Both the position numbers and the translations under genes were made by a program. Shown one piece after another: positions 33,170 to 43,837 of a stretch of DNA of 64,000 nt. The notes beneath the pieces are model-generated. The model was not told the DNA's origin. It saw only the letters and a list, made by a program, of their open reading frames with translations, and ran no database searches. Numbering within the stretch: position 1 is the first letter of the stretch; each line of letters starts with the position of its first letter. The stretch is from Brevundimonas sp. (GTDB lineage Bacteria; Pseudomonadota; Alphaproteobacteria; Caulobacterales; Caulobacteraceae), in contig NZ_JAUSOE010000036.1 in assembly GCF_030656255.1 (NCBI RefSeq), positions 26,022 to 90,021 on the forward strand. The letters are read 5' to 3'.

Positions 33170-34300
33170 TCAGGCTCCGGCGTCCGCCGCTGCTTCCGTC
33201 TCGGTCTGGTCCGCCTTTTTTCGTTTTGACTTGCCCTCGTCGGCATAGGGTTCGCCGTCGCCCGACAGCAGGATGGCCATCCATCGTGATCCCTGGAATT
33301 CGGCCAGAATCGCCATGGCCATGACGGCCAGAGGGGTGGATAGGAACATGCCGACCACGCCCCACAGCTTGCCCCAGAAGGCCAGGGACAACAGGACCAC
33401 GACCGGGTCGATGTTCTGGTTGTCGCCCTGCATCCGCGGCTGGATCATATTGCCGACGATGAACAGTATGGCCTGAAGACCGACCAGCAGGATCAGGGCC
33501 GGCCAGTAGCTGGGGAACTGCACCAAGGCGAACAGGGGCGGCGCCAAGCCGGCCACTGCGCCACCCAGAACCGGAATGAAGCCGACGATGAAGATGACGA
33601 AGGTCCAGAACTCGGCGTTCTGAAGCCCCACGGCGCGCATCAGGATCCAGGCCACGACGCAGATCATGGCGCCGGTGACGGTCTGGACCCAGATATAGCC
33701 CTCGACCCCGCTGCGAACCCGGTTGAACACGGCCACCGCCTCGTCGCGCTGGCTCTTCTGCGGGAACATGGCCACGATCTTGCGCCGGAAACCGATCTGC
33801 GAGGCCAGCAGGAAGCCGAGATAGACCATGACGAAGAAAGCGCCGGACGCGATCCCCTGGGCCTGCATGGCGACCATGGTCACATAACCCCGGATGTCGA
33901 CGCCGTTGATCAGGTCTTGCGCGGTGGGCGGCTGTTCCAGCCGCACCAGGCCGTAGACGTCGCGGATGATCTGATCGATGCGCGGCCCGATGTTCTGGGA
34001 TACGCCCGAGGCCTCGCCGAAGAAGCTGGCCGCCCCGTTCACGATGATCGCGATGGCGGCGAAGAAGGACAGAACCACCAGGATCAGGGCGGCGACGCCG
34101 GCCCAATGGTCGTTCAGCGGCGTCCGGTCGGCCACCGAACGCTTCACGCCGTCGATCATGATCAACAGGAAGACGGCCATGGCCAGCGGAGTGAGGATGT
34201 CCCTCAGCCAATAGATCGCGGCGCCCGCAGCGACCGTGGCGATCAGGGCGGCGGCGTTCCGCGATACGGCCGAAGGCTGCATGGTGATAGGGCTTTTCAT
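33170..34300 (-). CDS. AI-2E family transporter-like membrane protein
   Basis: A 376-residue membrane protein with the PerM/AI-2E layout: hydrophobic segments at about 20-60, a soluble middle (GVSQNIGPRIDQIIRDVYGLVRLEQPPTAQDLI), then a run of membrane segments with FVIFIVGFIPVLGGAVAGLAPPLFALVQF and FIVGNMIQPRMQGDNQNIDPVVVLLSLAFWGKLWGVVGMFLSTPLAV. The family includes autoinducer exporters and sodium-proton antiporters, so the substrate is unclear. The charged tail is KRKKADQTETEAAADAGA. The ATG at 34300 was chosen because the upstream part of the frame is not family-like. Confidence 0.87.
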   Translation of the reverse strand: MKSPITMQPSAVSRNAAALIATVAAGAAIYWLRDILTPLAMAVFLLIMIDGVKRSVADRTPLNDHWAGVAALILVVLSFFAAIAIIVNGAASFFGEASGVSQNIGPRIDQIIRDVYGLVRLEQPPTAQDLINGVDIRGYVTMVAMQAQGIASGAFFVMVYLGFLLASQIGFRRKIVAMFPQKSQRDEAVAVFNRVRSGVEGYIWVQTVTGAMICVVAWILMRAVGLQNAEFWTFVIFIVGFIPVLGGAVAGLAPPLFALVQFPSYWPALILLVGLQAILFIVGNMIQPRMQGDNQNIDPVVVLLSLAFWGKLWGVVGMFLSTPLAVMAMAILAEFQGSRWMAILLSGDGEPYADEGKSKRKKADQTETEAAADAGA

Positions 34301-34409
34301 AGCGGTCCTTTTCGGCGGCGCGCCGAGCGGCGTCAACACGCACCAACAGCGGCGGTTCCGGCGCGACAGGCTCTGCGCTAGACCATTGCCAGTCCTCTGG
34401 AGACCTCTC

Positions 34410-35924
<1,515 letters not shown>

Positions 35925-35962
35925 GTCTTGCAACGGGGCGGGGTCGAGCGCATCTCCCGCCC

Positions 35963-36520
35963 ATGTTCATCCAGACCGAACCCACGCCCAATCCCAATGT
36001 GCTGAAGTTCCTGCCCGGCCGCGAGGTTTCGCCCATCGCCGTGCTGGATTACCGCACCATCGACGAGGCGACCGCCTCGCCTCTGGCCGAGGCCCTGTTC
36101 GAACTCGAAGGCGTCGACGGCGTCTTCTTCGGCGTCGACTATGTGTCGGTGACCCGGCAGGAGCGCGGGCCGGACTGGTCGGAGATGAAGGCGCCGATCC
36201 TGGGCGTTATCATGGATCATTTCGTCTCGGGCCGGCCCTTGACCCTCGCGGGATCTGAAACCGAGACCCATGCCGAGGACGACAGCGAGATCGTGGCCGA
36301 GATCAAGGCCCTGCTGGACAGCCGCATCCGCCCGGCCGTGGCCCAGGACGGGGGCGACATCCTGTTCGATTCCTTCGATGAGGCGACCGGGGTGCTGAGC
36401 CTGCGCATGCGCGGCGCCTGTTCGGGCTGCCCTTCGTCTTCGGCCACCCTCAAGTCTGGCGTCGAACAGATGATGCGCCATTATGTGCCAGAAGTGACGC
36501 GGGTCGAGCAGACCCTCTGA
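35963..36520 (+). CDS. NifU-family Fe-S cluster scaffold/carrier (Nfu)
   Basis: A 185-residue protein with an N-terminal Nfu_N domain (MFIQTEPTPNPNVLKFLPG) and a C-terminal NifU domain with the cluster-binding CSGC motif (C153, C156) in RMRGACSGCPSSSATLKSGVEQ. It accepts 4Fe-4S clusters from the ISC or SUF machinery and passes them on. Key motifs are intact. The gene has its own promoter region of about 38 bases after the DUF853 gene, so co-transcription is likely. Confidence 0.93.
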   Translation: MFIQTEPTPNPNVLKFLPGREVSPIAVLDYRTIDEATASPLAEALFELEGVDGVFFGVDYVSVTRQERGPDWSEMKAPILGVIMDHFVSGRPLTLAGSETETHAEDDSEIVAEIKALLDSRIRPAVAQDGGDILFDSFDEATGVLSLRMRGACSGCPSSSATLKSGVEQMMRHYVPEVTRVEQTL

Positions 36521-36578
36521 CCGGCTGAGCGTTTTCGTTCTCGCCAGACGTGCGGCGGGGCGCCATCCTCGTCCTCCC

Positions 36579-37163
36579 ATGCCGCGTTTTGTCCCCGATC
36601 CCGAAGTTCTTCGCCTGGGTGACGCCCTGGCCGCTCTGCGCCGCCAACGCGGCCTGTCTCAGGCCGAGGCCGGGGCGCGGCTGGATATGACCAGTCAGGG
36701 CTGGGGCCTCTATGAATCCGGCCGCCGACCCGGCCTGTTCCGGCCCGATGTTCAGCGTCGCCTGACCGGGGCGCTGGATTCGACGCCAGAGGCCCTGGCC
36801 TTGTTTGTCTCGGGCGCCCAGACGCCGCCCGTCGATCCGAGCGCGACCGGTCTGGAAAGCCGAGGGCGCGGCTTCGACGGCCCGCCGCCTGCTGACGTGA
36901 AACACCTGAGGGTCCGGGACGACGCCCTCTCGCCCTGGGCCGAACCGGGAGTCATCCTCGAATACCAACCGGATCTGTGGCCCAGGGGCGGCCAGGGTTG
37001 CATCATTGAGATGAAGGACGGCGACTTGCGCCCACGCCTCTTCGACCGGACCGAGGCCGACCGGCTCCATGTTCGGGGAGCGGGCGCGCTGGATCGGGCG
37101 GAGGTGATTGACCGCCAGTCTGTCGTCCGCATCTCGGCCGTGACCGCCCGCCGCGAATCATGA
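36579..37163 (+). CDS. Xre-type regulator with a degenerate S24-like C-terminal domain
   Basis: A 194-residue protein. An Xre HTH spans about residues 10-65 (LRLGDALAALRRQRGLSQAEAGARLDMTSQGWGLYES). The C-terminal half reads VKHLRVRDDALSPWAEPGVILEYQPDLWPRGGQGCIIEMKDGDLRPRLF and resembles the LexA/CI S24 fold, in which the catalytic Ser would sit in V-x-DDS-M-P; here it is DDAL, with Ala. It is therefore probably not self-cleaving, but could bind a ligand or a partner. It lies just upstream of a second Xre gene. Confidence 0.8.
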   Translation: MPRFVPDPEVLRLGDALAALRRQRGLSQAEAGARLDMTSQGWGLYESGRRPGLFRPDVQRRLTGALDSTPEALALFVSGAQTPPVDPSATGLESRGRGFDGPPPADVKHLRVRDDALSPWAEPGVILEYQPDLWPRGGQGCIIEMKDGDLRPRLFDRTEADRLHVRGAGALDRAEVIDRQSVVRISAVTARRES

Positions 37164-37208
37164 AACGAAAAGGTTGCATACGCGGAAAGGTTGTGAGATC
37201 GTCCCGGC

Positions 37209-37616
37209 ATGGACAGGACGCCCGCCACAGCACGCAAGACGGCCCGCGCGCCGGAACCCTTGGACGCCGTCGTCGGCGCCCGGATCGCTTCACGGCGAAC
37301 GGCCCTGGGTCTGTCGCAGACCGCCCTGGGCGCCCTGATCGGGGTCAGCTGCCAACAGGTGCAGAAGTACGAGGGCGGGCAGAACCGAATCTCGGCCTCG
37401 CGGCTGCACAATCTGGCCCTGGCCCTCGGTCTGCCCGTCGGGGCCTTCTTTCCCGAACCGGCGGACGGCGGGGAAATCCCCGAACTGTCCATGATGCGGA
37501 CCATGGCCGCCACGCCCGAAGGCCGGGCGATGGCCGCCGGTTTTTCCCGCATCGAAGACCGGGCCGTGCGTCAGGCCCTGACGCGACTGGTGGAGGTTCT
37601 GTCTCGCGCGGCCTAG
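37209..37616 (+). CDS. Xre-family transcriptional regulator
   Basis: A 135-residue protein with an HTH at about 25-75 (VGARIASRRTALGLSQTALGALIGVSCQQVQKYEGGQNRISASRLHNLALAL) and a short C-terminal helical part (SRIEDRAVRQALTRLVEVLSRAA). The HTH resembles that of the regulator at 43838 (QTALaraVGVSfQQVQKYEkGaNRvSASKL), so they are paralogues. It ends 10 bases before tsaB. The target genes are unknown; self-regulation is common in the family. Confidence 0.85.
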   Translation: MDRTPATARKTARAPEPLDAVVGARIASRRTALGLSQTALGALIGVSCQQVQKYEGGQNRISASRLHNLALALGLPVGAFFPEPADGGEIPELSMMRTMAATPEGRAMAAGFSRIEDRAVRQALTRLVEVLSRAA

Positions 37617-37626
37617 AAGGCGCGGC

Positions 37627-38307
37627 ATGAGACTTCTGGTGATCGATACGGCGCTCGGCGCCTGCACGGCGGCGGTGTTTGAGGACGAGCGGCCCCTGGC
37701 CGTTCGTTTCGAACCCATGACCAAGGGCCATCAGGAACGTTTGGGCGGTCTGGTGCGCGATGTCATGGCCGAGGCGGGCCGCAGCTTCGACGCTCTGGAC
37801 CGGATCGGCGTCACCGTCGGGCCGGGCTCCTTCACCGGTTTGCGGGTCGGGCTGGCCTTCGCCCAGGGACTGGGCGCGGCCCTGGATCGGCCGGTGGTCG
37901 GAGTGTCGGCTCTGGATGCGCTGGCCGCGTCTCTGGATTCGGGGGCAACGCCGGTTGCGGCCCTGATCGACGCCCGACGAGGCCAGGTCTACGCCAGGCT
38001 GTTCATGGATGGCGCTGCCGTTGGTGCGGATGAGGCCCTGTCGCTGGACGAGGCGGCGCGACGAATCGCCGCCCTGGGGAAAGATGTTCGACTGGTCGGC
38101 TCCGGCGCCGCCGTCCTGGCCGAGGCCTTTCCGGACCTTATCATGGCGTCCGTGGACCCTCGTGTTGCGCCGTCGGCTGAGGCTCTGGCGCGACTGGTCG
38201 CCGCAGCCGATCCCGCCGACCATCCGCCCCGCCCTCTGTATCTTCGGGCGCCGGACGCCACCCCGCCCACCCGCCTACCGGGCCAGCCGCGTCAACCGGT
38301 ACCATGA
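37627..38307 (+). CDS. tsaB: tRNA t6A synthesis protein TsaB
   Basis: A 226-residue ASKHA-fold protein (YeaZ). The N-terminus is MRLLVIDTALGACTAAVFED; VTVGPGSFTGLRVGLAFAQGLG near residue 65 and VAALIDARRGQVYARLF near 115 are family landmarks. TsaB is the non-catalytic partner of TsaD and helps form threonylcarbamoyl-A37 in tRNAs reading ANN codons. It overlaps rimI by four bases, a usual pair. Confidence 0.92.
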   Translation: MRLLVIDTALGACTAAVFEDERPLAVRFEPMTKGHQERLGGLVRDVMAEAGRSFDALDRIGVTVGPGSFTGLRVGLAFAQGLGAALDRPVVGVSALDALAASLDSGATPVAALIDARRGQVYARLFMDGAAVGADEALSLDEAARRIAALGKDVRLVGSGAAVLAEAFPDLIMASVDPRVAPSAEALARLVAAADPADHPPRPLYLRAPDATPPTRLPGQPRQPVP

Positions 38308-38747
38308 CGCCCGTCGATCCGGCCCTGCTGGCGCGACTGCACGCCCAGGCCTTCGCCGCGCCGTGGAGCGAGGCGGAGTTTGCGGACCTTCTTGGCCAGG
38401 CCGGCGTGCTCGCCGTGGTCGAACCGGACGGCTTCATCCTGGTTCGCGTGGTGCTGGATGAGGCCGAAATCCTGACTCTGGCTGTCCAGCCCGAGGCGCG
38501 CCGCGCGGGCCTGGGCGGGCGTTTGACGGGCCAGGGCGCCCTGGTCGCCGCCCGCGCCGGGGCCTCGCGTCTGTTCCTGGAGGTGGCCGAAGACAATGTC
38601 CCCGCCCGCGCCCTTTACGACCGGGCGGGCTTTCGTCCCATCGGACGTCGCAAGGCCTATTACGCCGCCCTGGACGGGGGGCGAACCGACGCCCTGGTCC
38701 TGAGTCTGGACCTCGCGGAAAATCCTGAAAAGGCGGCGCTTCCCTGA
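38304..38747 (+). CDS. rimI: Ribosomal-protein-alanine N-acetyltransferase RimI-like
   Basis: A 147-residue GNAT. Landmarks are LHAQAFAAPWSEAEFADLL, the acetyl-CoA loop LAVQPEARRAGLGGRL, LFLEVAEDNVPARALYDRAGFRPIGRRKAYY. In many bacteria RimI acetylates the N-terminal Ala of S18, and the gene often follows tsaB. The sequence is close to the RimI subfamily, but substrate specificity cannot be proved here. Confidence 0.87.
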   Translation: MTPVDPALLARLHAQAFAAPWSEAEFADLLGQAGVLAVVEPDGFILVRVVLDEAEILTLAVQPEARRAGLGGRLTGQGALVAARAGASRLFLEVAEDNVPARALYDRAGFRPIGRRKAYYAALDGGRTDALVLSLDLAENPEKAALP

Positions 38748-38774
38748 AACGATCCGACGTCCTATTCTAGGGGT

Positions 38775-39272
38775 ATGGACCGGATCGAAAAACTCTGCGC
38801 CGACCGCGGCATGCGTATGACCGAACAGCGTCGGGTGATCGCCCGGGTGCTGTCCTCGGCCGAAGATCACCCGGATGTGGAGGAGCTGTATCGCCGCGCC
38901 TCCTCGATCGACCCGCACATCTCGATCGCCACCGTCTACCGCACCGTGCGCCTCTTCGAAGAGGCCGGCGTGGTCGAGAAGCATGACTTCGGCGACGGAC
39001 GCAGCCGCTATGAAGAGGCGGGCGACGACCATCACGACCACCTGATCGACACCAAGACCGGCGAGGTGATCGAATTCTTCGACGCCGAGATCGAGAAGCT
39101 GAAGACCGAGATCGCCGACCGGCTGGGCTTCGAACTGATCGGCCATAAGCTGGAACTGTACGGCGTGCCGATCGAGGGCGCCGAACCGTCCAAGCGCGAA
39201 GGCCTGATCTTCAAACGCCATGCGGCCCGCGTGAACCCCGCGGATCTGCCCGCAGACGTGGATGCGGGCTGA
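38775..39272 (+). CDS. fur: Ferric uptake regulator Fur
   Basis: A 165-residue metalloregulator. It has a winged helix ([67 protein letters not shown]) and the metal-binding [29 protein letters not shown]. The HHDHL segment and absent C-terminal CxxC agree with alphaproteobacterial Fur, which lacks the structural zinc cysteines. The position between rimI and miaB is that of Caulobacter fur. It probably controls iron uptake genes elsewhere. Confidence 0.9.
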   Translation: MDRIEKLCADRGMRMTEQRRVIARVLSSAEDHPDVEELYRRASSIDPHISIATVYRTVRLFEEAGVVEKHDFGDGRSRYEEAGDDHHDHLIDTKTGEVIEFFDAEIEKLKTEIADRLGFELIGHKLELYGVPIEGAEPSKREGLIFKRHAARVNPADLPADVDAG

Positions 39273-39316
39273 GCCTCGGTCTTGTCGTCGCCTGTCCGGG
39301 CGATCATAAGCCCGGC

Positions 39317-40735
39317 ATGACCGAAACCCAGGTTCAAGAAGCCGACGTGATGCCGGCGGCGCCGTCAAAGCGCCTGTTCATCAAGACCTACGGCTGTCAG
39401 ATGAACGTCTATGACTCCGAGCGCATGGCCGACGTCCTGCGCCCCCTGGGCTATGCCGTCACCGAGGACGTGCGGGCCGCCGATTTCGTCATCTTGAACA
39501 CCTGCCACATCCGAGAGAAGGCGGCGGAGAAGATCTATTCCGAACTCGGCAAGATGCGCGAGCTTCGCGACATCAAGCGCGAGACCGGCGGCGATCTGAC
39601 CATCGCGGTCGCCGGCTGCGTCGCCCAGGCCGAGGGCGAAGAGATCATGCGCCGCCAGCCGGCGGTCGACATCGTCGTCGGCCCCCAGGCCTATCACCAG
39701 CTGCCCGAGCTTCTGACCCGCACGGCGCGGGCGCGGGGCGAACGGATCGGCGCCGACTTCGCCCCGGACGACAAGTTCGACGCGCTGCCGGCCGCCCGCT
39801 TTACCGAGGGGCCGACCGCCTTCCTGACGGTGCAGGAAGGCTGCGACAAGTTCTGCACCTTCTGCGTCGTGCCCTATACGCGCGGCGCGGAGTGGTCGCG
39901 TCCCCTGGCCTCGGTTCTGGAAGAGGCGCGGGCCCTGGCCGGGCGCGGCGTGCGCGAAGTCACTCTGCTGGGTCAGAACGTCAACGCCTATGACGGCGAA
40001 CGGCCCGACGGCCGCAAGTCAAGCCTGGTCGAACTGGCCTACGCCCTGGCGGAAATTCCCGGACTGGACCGGATTCGCTACACCACCAGCCACCCGAACG
40101 ACATGTCGGATGACCTGATTGCGGCCCACGGCGAGCTGGACGCCCTGATGCCCTATCTGCACCTGCCGGTTCAGGCGGGGTCGGACCGGATTCTGCGGCT
40201 GATGAACCGCAAGCACGGGCGTCAGACCTATTTCGACCTGATCGACCGCATCCGCAGCGCGCGACCCGACATCGCCATGGCGGGCGACTTCATCGTCGGC
40301 TTCCCCGGCGAGACGGACCGCGAGTTCGAGGACACGCTCGATCTGGTACGGCGGGTGAACTACGCCTCGGCCTTCGCCTTCATGTATTCGCCCCGCCCCG
40401 GCACCCCCGCCGCCGGAATGGGCAAACAGGTCGAGCCGGAGGTCGCCAAGGCGCGGCTCCACGCGCTGATCGACCTGCTGACCGAACAGCAGACCGCCTT
40501 CAACGCCGCGCAGGCGGGTCGGACCCTGAATGTGCTGTTTGATCGTCAGGGTCGCCACGGCCACCGTCGTCAAGCGGTCGGACGATCCCCATATCTTCAG
40601 TCGGTTCACGTCGATGACGCGGATCATCTGATCGGCCGGATCGTTCCGGTCGAAATCATCGCCGGCCAGCACAACAGTCTGACCGGTCGGCTCGTCGCCC
40701 CGGAGGCGACGGCCCCAGAGGAAAAGGCCGCTTGA
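39317..40735 (+). CDS. miaB: tRNA-2-methylthio-N6-dimethylallyladenosine synthase MiaB
   Basis: A 472-residue radical-SAM methylthiotransferase. The N-terminal cluster Cys are in [11 protein letters not shown] (C27), [15 protein letters not shown] and [10 protein letters not shown]; the radical-SAM motif is [16 protein letters not shown]. The C-terminal TRAM domain contains [16 protein letters not shown] and [16 protein letters not shown]. It adds ms2 to i6A37 of tRNA. The stop overlaps the PhoH start (TGATG), giving a miaB-phoH-ybeY-lnt operon. A downstream Met12 is a possible start. Confidence 0.95.
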   Translation: MTETQVQEADVMPAAPSKRLFIKTYGCQMNVYDSERMADVLRPLGYAVTEDVRAADFVILNTCHIREKAAEKIYSELGKMRELRDIKRETGGDLTIAVAGCVAQAEGEEIMRRQPAVDIVVGPQAYHQLPELLTRTARARGERIGADFAPDDKFDALPAARFTEGPTAFLTVQEGCDKFCTFCVVPYTRGAEWSRPLASVLEEARALAGRGVREVTLLGQNVNAYDGERPDGRKSSLVELAYALAEIPGLDRIRYTTSHPNDMSDDLIAAHGELDALMPYLHLPVQAGSDRILRLMNRKHGRQTYFDLIDRIRSARPDIAMAGDFIVGFPGETDREFEDTLDLVRRVNYASAFAFMYSPRPGTPAAGMGKQVEPEVAKARLHALIDLLTEQQTAFNAAQAGRTLNVLFDRQGRHGHRRQAVGRSPYLQSVHVDDADHLIGRIVPVEIIAGQHNSLTGRLVAPEATAPEEKAA

Positions 40736-41721
40736 TGGCGCGAGAATCCGAGTTCGTCCCCTTGAACGACGCCGAATTGCGCGCCGTCGTCGGGCCGAAC
40801 AGTCGTCACGTCGCCCTGATCGAGGATGCCTTCAAGGTGCTGGTCGAGGCGCCGGGCGGCGGGGTCTCGGTCAACGGCGGCACGCGCGACCGCGCCGATG
40901 CGCGCCAGGTCATTGAGGATCTGGCCAAGCGCGCAGCCCTGGGCGCGGAGGTCACTGAGGCCGATGTGCGCGCGGCCCTGGGCCAGGCGCGGGGTGGCAA
41001 GGGCACGCCGGGCATGGCGGCGGCGGGCGTGTCGCTTCCGGGCGGCAAGCGTGGCGCCATTGTGCCCAAGACCAAGGCTCAGGCCGCCTATCTGGACATG
41101 TTGGGCCGGTGCGAACTCAGCTTCGGCGTCGGCCCGGCCGGCACCGGCAAGACCTTCCTGGCCGCCGCCTACGGCGCTTCGCTTCTGCGGCGCGGTCAGG
41201 TGGACCGGCTGGTCATCACCCGGCCGGCGGTCGAGGCGGGCGAGAAACTGGGCTTCCTGCCGGGCGACCTGAATGAGAAGGTCGATCCCTATCTGGCCCC
41301 GATCTGGGAGGCGCTGAACGACATCCTGGGCGCCGAGGACGTGCAGCGCCGCCGCGACAAGGGCGAGATCGAAGCCGCCCCCATCGCCTTCATGCGCGGC
41401 CGCACCCTCAGCCACGCCTTCGTCATCGTCGATGAGGCACAGAACACCTCGCGCCTGCAGATGAAGATGGTCCTGACCCGGCTGGGCGAGGGTGCGCGCA
41501 TGGTGGTGACGGGCGACCCGTCCCAGATCGATCTGCTGAACCCGCGCGATTCCGGCCTGGCCCACGCTCTGCGCATCCTCGACGGGGTCAAGGGTGTCGG
41601 TATCCTCAAGTTCGAAGCCTCGGACGTGGTGCGTCACGCCATGGTCGAGCGGATTGTGCGCGCCTATGACGCCGACGCCGCAAAGGGCCGCCCGGCCCCG
41701 GACCTCGAAGACCCCGCATGA
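40735..41721 (+). CDS. ybeZ: PhoH-like ATPase (YbeZ)
   Basis: A 328-residue protein: RAVVGPNSRHVALIEDAFKV at the N-terminus, then Walker A GPAGTGKTFLAAAYG, RPAVEAGEKLGFLPGDLNEKVDPYLAPIWE and Walker B FVIVDEAQNTSRLQMKMVLTRLGEG. The PhoH family couples ATP use to RNA handling and works next to the endoribonuclease YbeY. Its ATG at 40735 overlaps the miaB stop; a TTG at 40732 is less likely. It overlaps ybeY by four bases. Confidence 0.93.
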   Translation: MARESEFVPLNDAELRAVVGPNSRHVALIEDAFKVLVEAPGGGVSVNGGTRDRADARQVIEDLAKRAALGAEVTEADVRAALGQARGGKGTPGMAAAGVSLPGGKRGAIVPKTKAQAAYLDMLGRCELSFGVGPAGTGKTFLAAAYGASLLRRGQVDRLVITRPAVEAGEKLGFLPGDLNEKVDPYLAPIWEALNDILGAEDVQRRRDKGEIEAAPIAFMRGRTLSHAFVIVDEAQNTSRLQMKMVLTRLGEGARMVVTGDPSQIDLLNPRDSGLAHALRILDGVKGVGILKFEASDVVRHAMVERIVRAYDADAAKGRPAPDLEDPA

Positions 41722-42182
41722 TCGAGATTGAAGTCGAGGCCGAGGCCTGGACCGGCGCCCTGCCGGAAACCGAGGCGGTGGTGACGAAGGCGGCCGAGGC
41801 GGCCCTGGGCGCTGTCGCGGGCGACGTGGTCGTCCTGCTGACGGATGACGAGGCGGTGTGTGAGCTGAACGCCCGGTTCCGTGACAAGGACAAGCCGACG
41901 AACGTCCTGTCCTTTCCGGCCCCTGAAAGCGCCGCCCCACACCTGGGCGACATCGTCCTGGCCTACGGCGTCTGCACAGCCGAAGCCCAGGCTCAGGGCA
42001 AGACCCTGTCGGATCATCTGAGCCATCTGGTCGTCCACGGCGTGCTGCACCTGCTGGGCCGCGACCACGAGGACGACGCCGAGGCCGAAGAAATGGAGGC
42101 CGAGGAGCGCGAGATCCTGGCCGAACTGGGCGTCGCCGACCCCTACGCCGCCGAATCCGCTGACCTTGGGCAGGACGTTTGA
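41718..42182 (+). CDS. ybeY: Endoribonuclease YbeY (rRNA maturation factor)
   Basis: A 154-residue metalloprotein with the signature HLVVHGVLHLLGRDHEDD near residue 105, three His for zinc. VVVLLTDDEAVCELNARFRDKDKPTNVLSFPAPE is the family core. It is needed for 16S rRNA 3'-end processing and late 70S quality control. It ends in an acidic stretch EAEEMEAEEREIL. Three bases separate the ybeY stop from the lnt start; the corC gene often found between them is missing. Confidence 0.94.
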   Translation: MIEIEVEAEAWTGALPETEAVVTKAAEAALGAVAGDVVVLLTDDEAVCELNARFRDKDKPTNVLSFPAPESAAPHLGDIVLAYGVCTAEAQAQGKTLSDHLSHLVVHGVLHLLGRDHEDDAEAEEMEAEEREILAELGVADPYAAESADLGQDV

Positions 42183-42184
42183 TC

Positions 42185-43822
42185 ATGTTTCCCGACGCCG
42201 CCCTGGACCGGTTCGCCGCCCGTATCCGCGCCCTGCCCGAGCGGCGGCGCGCCCTGACCTGGCGGTTCATCCGCATCGGCCTGGCCCTGCTGGCTGGGGC
42301 GGGAACAGCCCTGGCCCATCCGCCGTTCGGCGTCCTGATCGGCCTTCTGGGCTATCCGCTGCTGATGATCCTGTCCGAACGGTCGGACACGACAAGCGGC
42401 GCCTTCTGGATGGGCTGGCTGGCCGGTTTCGCCTATTTCTTCATCGGCTGCTGGTGGGTGGCCGAGGCCTTTTTCGTCAATCCTGAGCAGGCCTGGATGG
42501 CGCCCTTCGCCGCCAGTCTGCTGCCGGCGGGTATCGGCCTGTTCTGGGGGGCGGCCTGCGCCCTCTATCGCCGGTTCGCGCCTATCGGCGTGGTTCGAGT
42601 CCTGTTGTTCGCCGCCCTCTTCTGCGCCGCCGAATGGCTGCGCGGTCATGTGCTGACCGGTTTCCCATGGAACCCGGCCGGCGCGACCTGGCGGGCGGGC
42701 GGCGGCATGTCGCAGTTCGCCGCAGTCGTGGGCGTCTATGGGCTGAGCCTCGTCACGGTCGCCGGCACGGCCGCCTTCGCGCCCCTGATCGGTCCAGGCG
42801 CGGCCCGCAACCGGCTGATCTCGGCGGGACTGGGCGTCCTGGCCCTGGTTTTGGTCGGCGTCTTCGGCGCTGTGCGGCTGGCCCAGGCCGATCTGCAGTT
42901 CACCGACACCCTGGTCCGCCTGGTCCAGGCTGATGTGAAACAGGAGACGAAATGGTCGCCTGAAGCCTATCGCTCCATCGTGGATCGCTATGTGGCCCTG
43001 ACCGGCCAGCCCGGCGCCCGGGTTCCTGACGTGGTGGTCTGGCCCGAAGGCGCCCTGCCGGCCTCGGCCAATGAGGTTTTCGCCTCGACGGATGCGACGG
43101 CCATCGCCAGCGCCCTGCGGCCGGGTCAGACACTGTTGATGGGGCTGGCGCGCGGCGAGGCGGATCTGACGGCCCCGGGGGGCGGCCGCTATTACAACAG
43201 TCTGTTCGCCCTGGCCGACGAAGGCGGGCCGGGCCTTCGGATCGCCGCCGTTTATGACAAGCACCGGCTGGTCCCGTTCGGCGAATATCTGCCGCTGGGT
43301 TCGGTCATGACCGCCATCGGCCTGCGCAGCCTGGTGCATATGCCCAGCGATTTCTCCGCCGGCCCGACCCCGGCGCCGATCCAGATTCCGGGCGCGCCGC
43401 CGGTTCAGGTGCTGATCTGCTATGAAAGCCTCTATCCCGGCTTCACTCCAGGCGCGGCGGGCCGCCCGGACTGGATCGTCAACGCCTCCAATGACGCCTG
43501 GTTCGGTGCGACCTCGGGTCCGCGCCAGCATCTGAACCTGGCCAGCTACCGCGCCATTGAGACCGGACTGCCCATCGCCCGGGCGACGCCGACGGGAATT
43601 TCAGCCATGATCGACCCCTGGGGCCGGATCGTGGACGGTCAGCGTCTGGACCCTGGCGTCATGGGCGTGATCGACACGCTCCTGCCGCGTCCGACAGGCG
43701 TCACCCCTTATGGACGACTGGGTGACGGGCCTTTCCTGGCGGGCCTGCTGGCCGCAGCGCTCGCCGGCTTGTGGCCGCTGATTCTAAGAACTAGGCTTCG
43801 CCCGAATCGGTCAGTGATTTGA
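42185..43822 (+). CDS. lnt: Apolipoprotein N-acyltransferase
   Basis: A 545-residue enzyme with an N-terminal set of about six membrane segments and a nitrilase-type domain. The catalytic residues are E in VWPEGALPA, K in YDKHRLVPFGEYLPLGS and C in VLICYESLYPG. It adds the third acyl chain to lipoproteins in the inner membrane. The ATG at 42185 lies two bases after ybeY. The protein has the usual GATSGPRQHLNLASYRAIETGLPIARATPTGISAMIDPWGR ending. Confidence 0.95.
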   Translation: MFPDAALDRFAARIRALPERRRALTWRFIRIGLALLAGAGTALAHPPFGVLIGLLGYPLLMILSERSDTTSGAFWMGWLAGFAYFFIGCWWVAEAFFVNPEQAWMAPFAASLLPAGIGLFWGAACALYRRFAPIGVVRVLLFAALFCAAEWLRGHVLTGFPWNPAGATWRAGGGMSQFAAVVGVYGLSLVTVAGTAAFAPLIGPGAARNRLISAGLGVLALVLVGVFGAVRLAQADLQFTDTLVRLVQADVKQETKWSPEAYRSIVDRYVALTGQPGARVPDVVVWPEGALPASANEVFASTDATAIASALRPGQTLLMGLARGEADLTAPGGGRYYNSLFALADEGGPGLRIAAVYDKHRLVPFGEYLPLGSVMTAIGLRSLVHMPSDFSAGPTPAPIQIPGAPPVQVLICYESLYPGFTPGAAGRPDWIVNASNDAWFGATSGPRQHLNLASYRAIETGLPIARATPTGISAMIDPWGRIVDGQRLDPGVMGVIDTLLPRPTGVTPYGRLGDGPFLAGLLAAALAGLWPLILRTRLRPNRSVI

Positions 43823-43837
43823 GTGGGCGGGGACGGC

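Noticed and set aside
32939..33229. Short open frames of 65 and 93 residues in the gap beside gdhZ
   Set aside because: No ribosome site or family-like sequence; the DNA is better explained by the promoter and three hairpins of the RNA candidate.
36893..36908. parS-like CTGACGTGAAACACC in the S24-like regulator gene
   Set aside because: Only one half matches the palindrome, it is far from the other sites, and it is explained by coding sequence.
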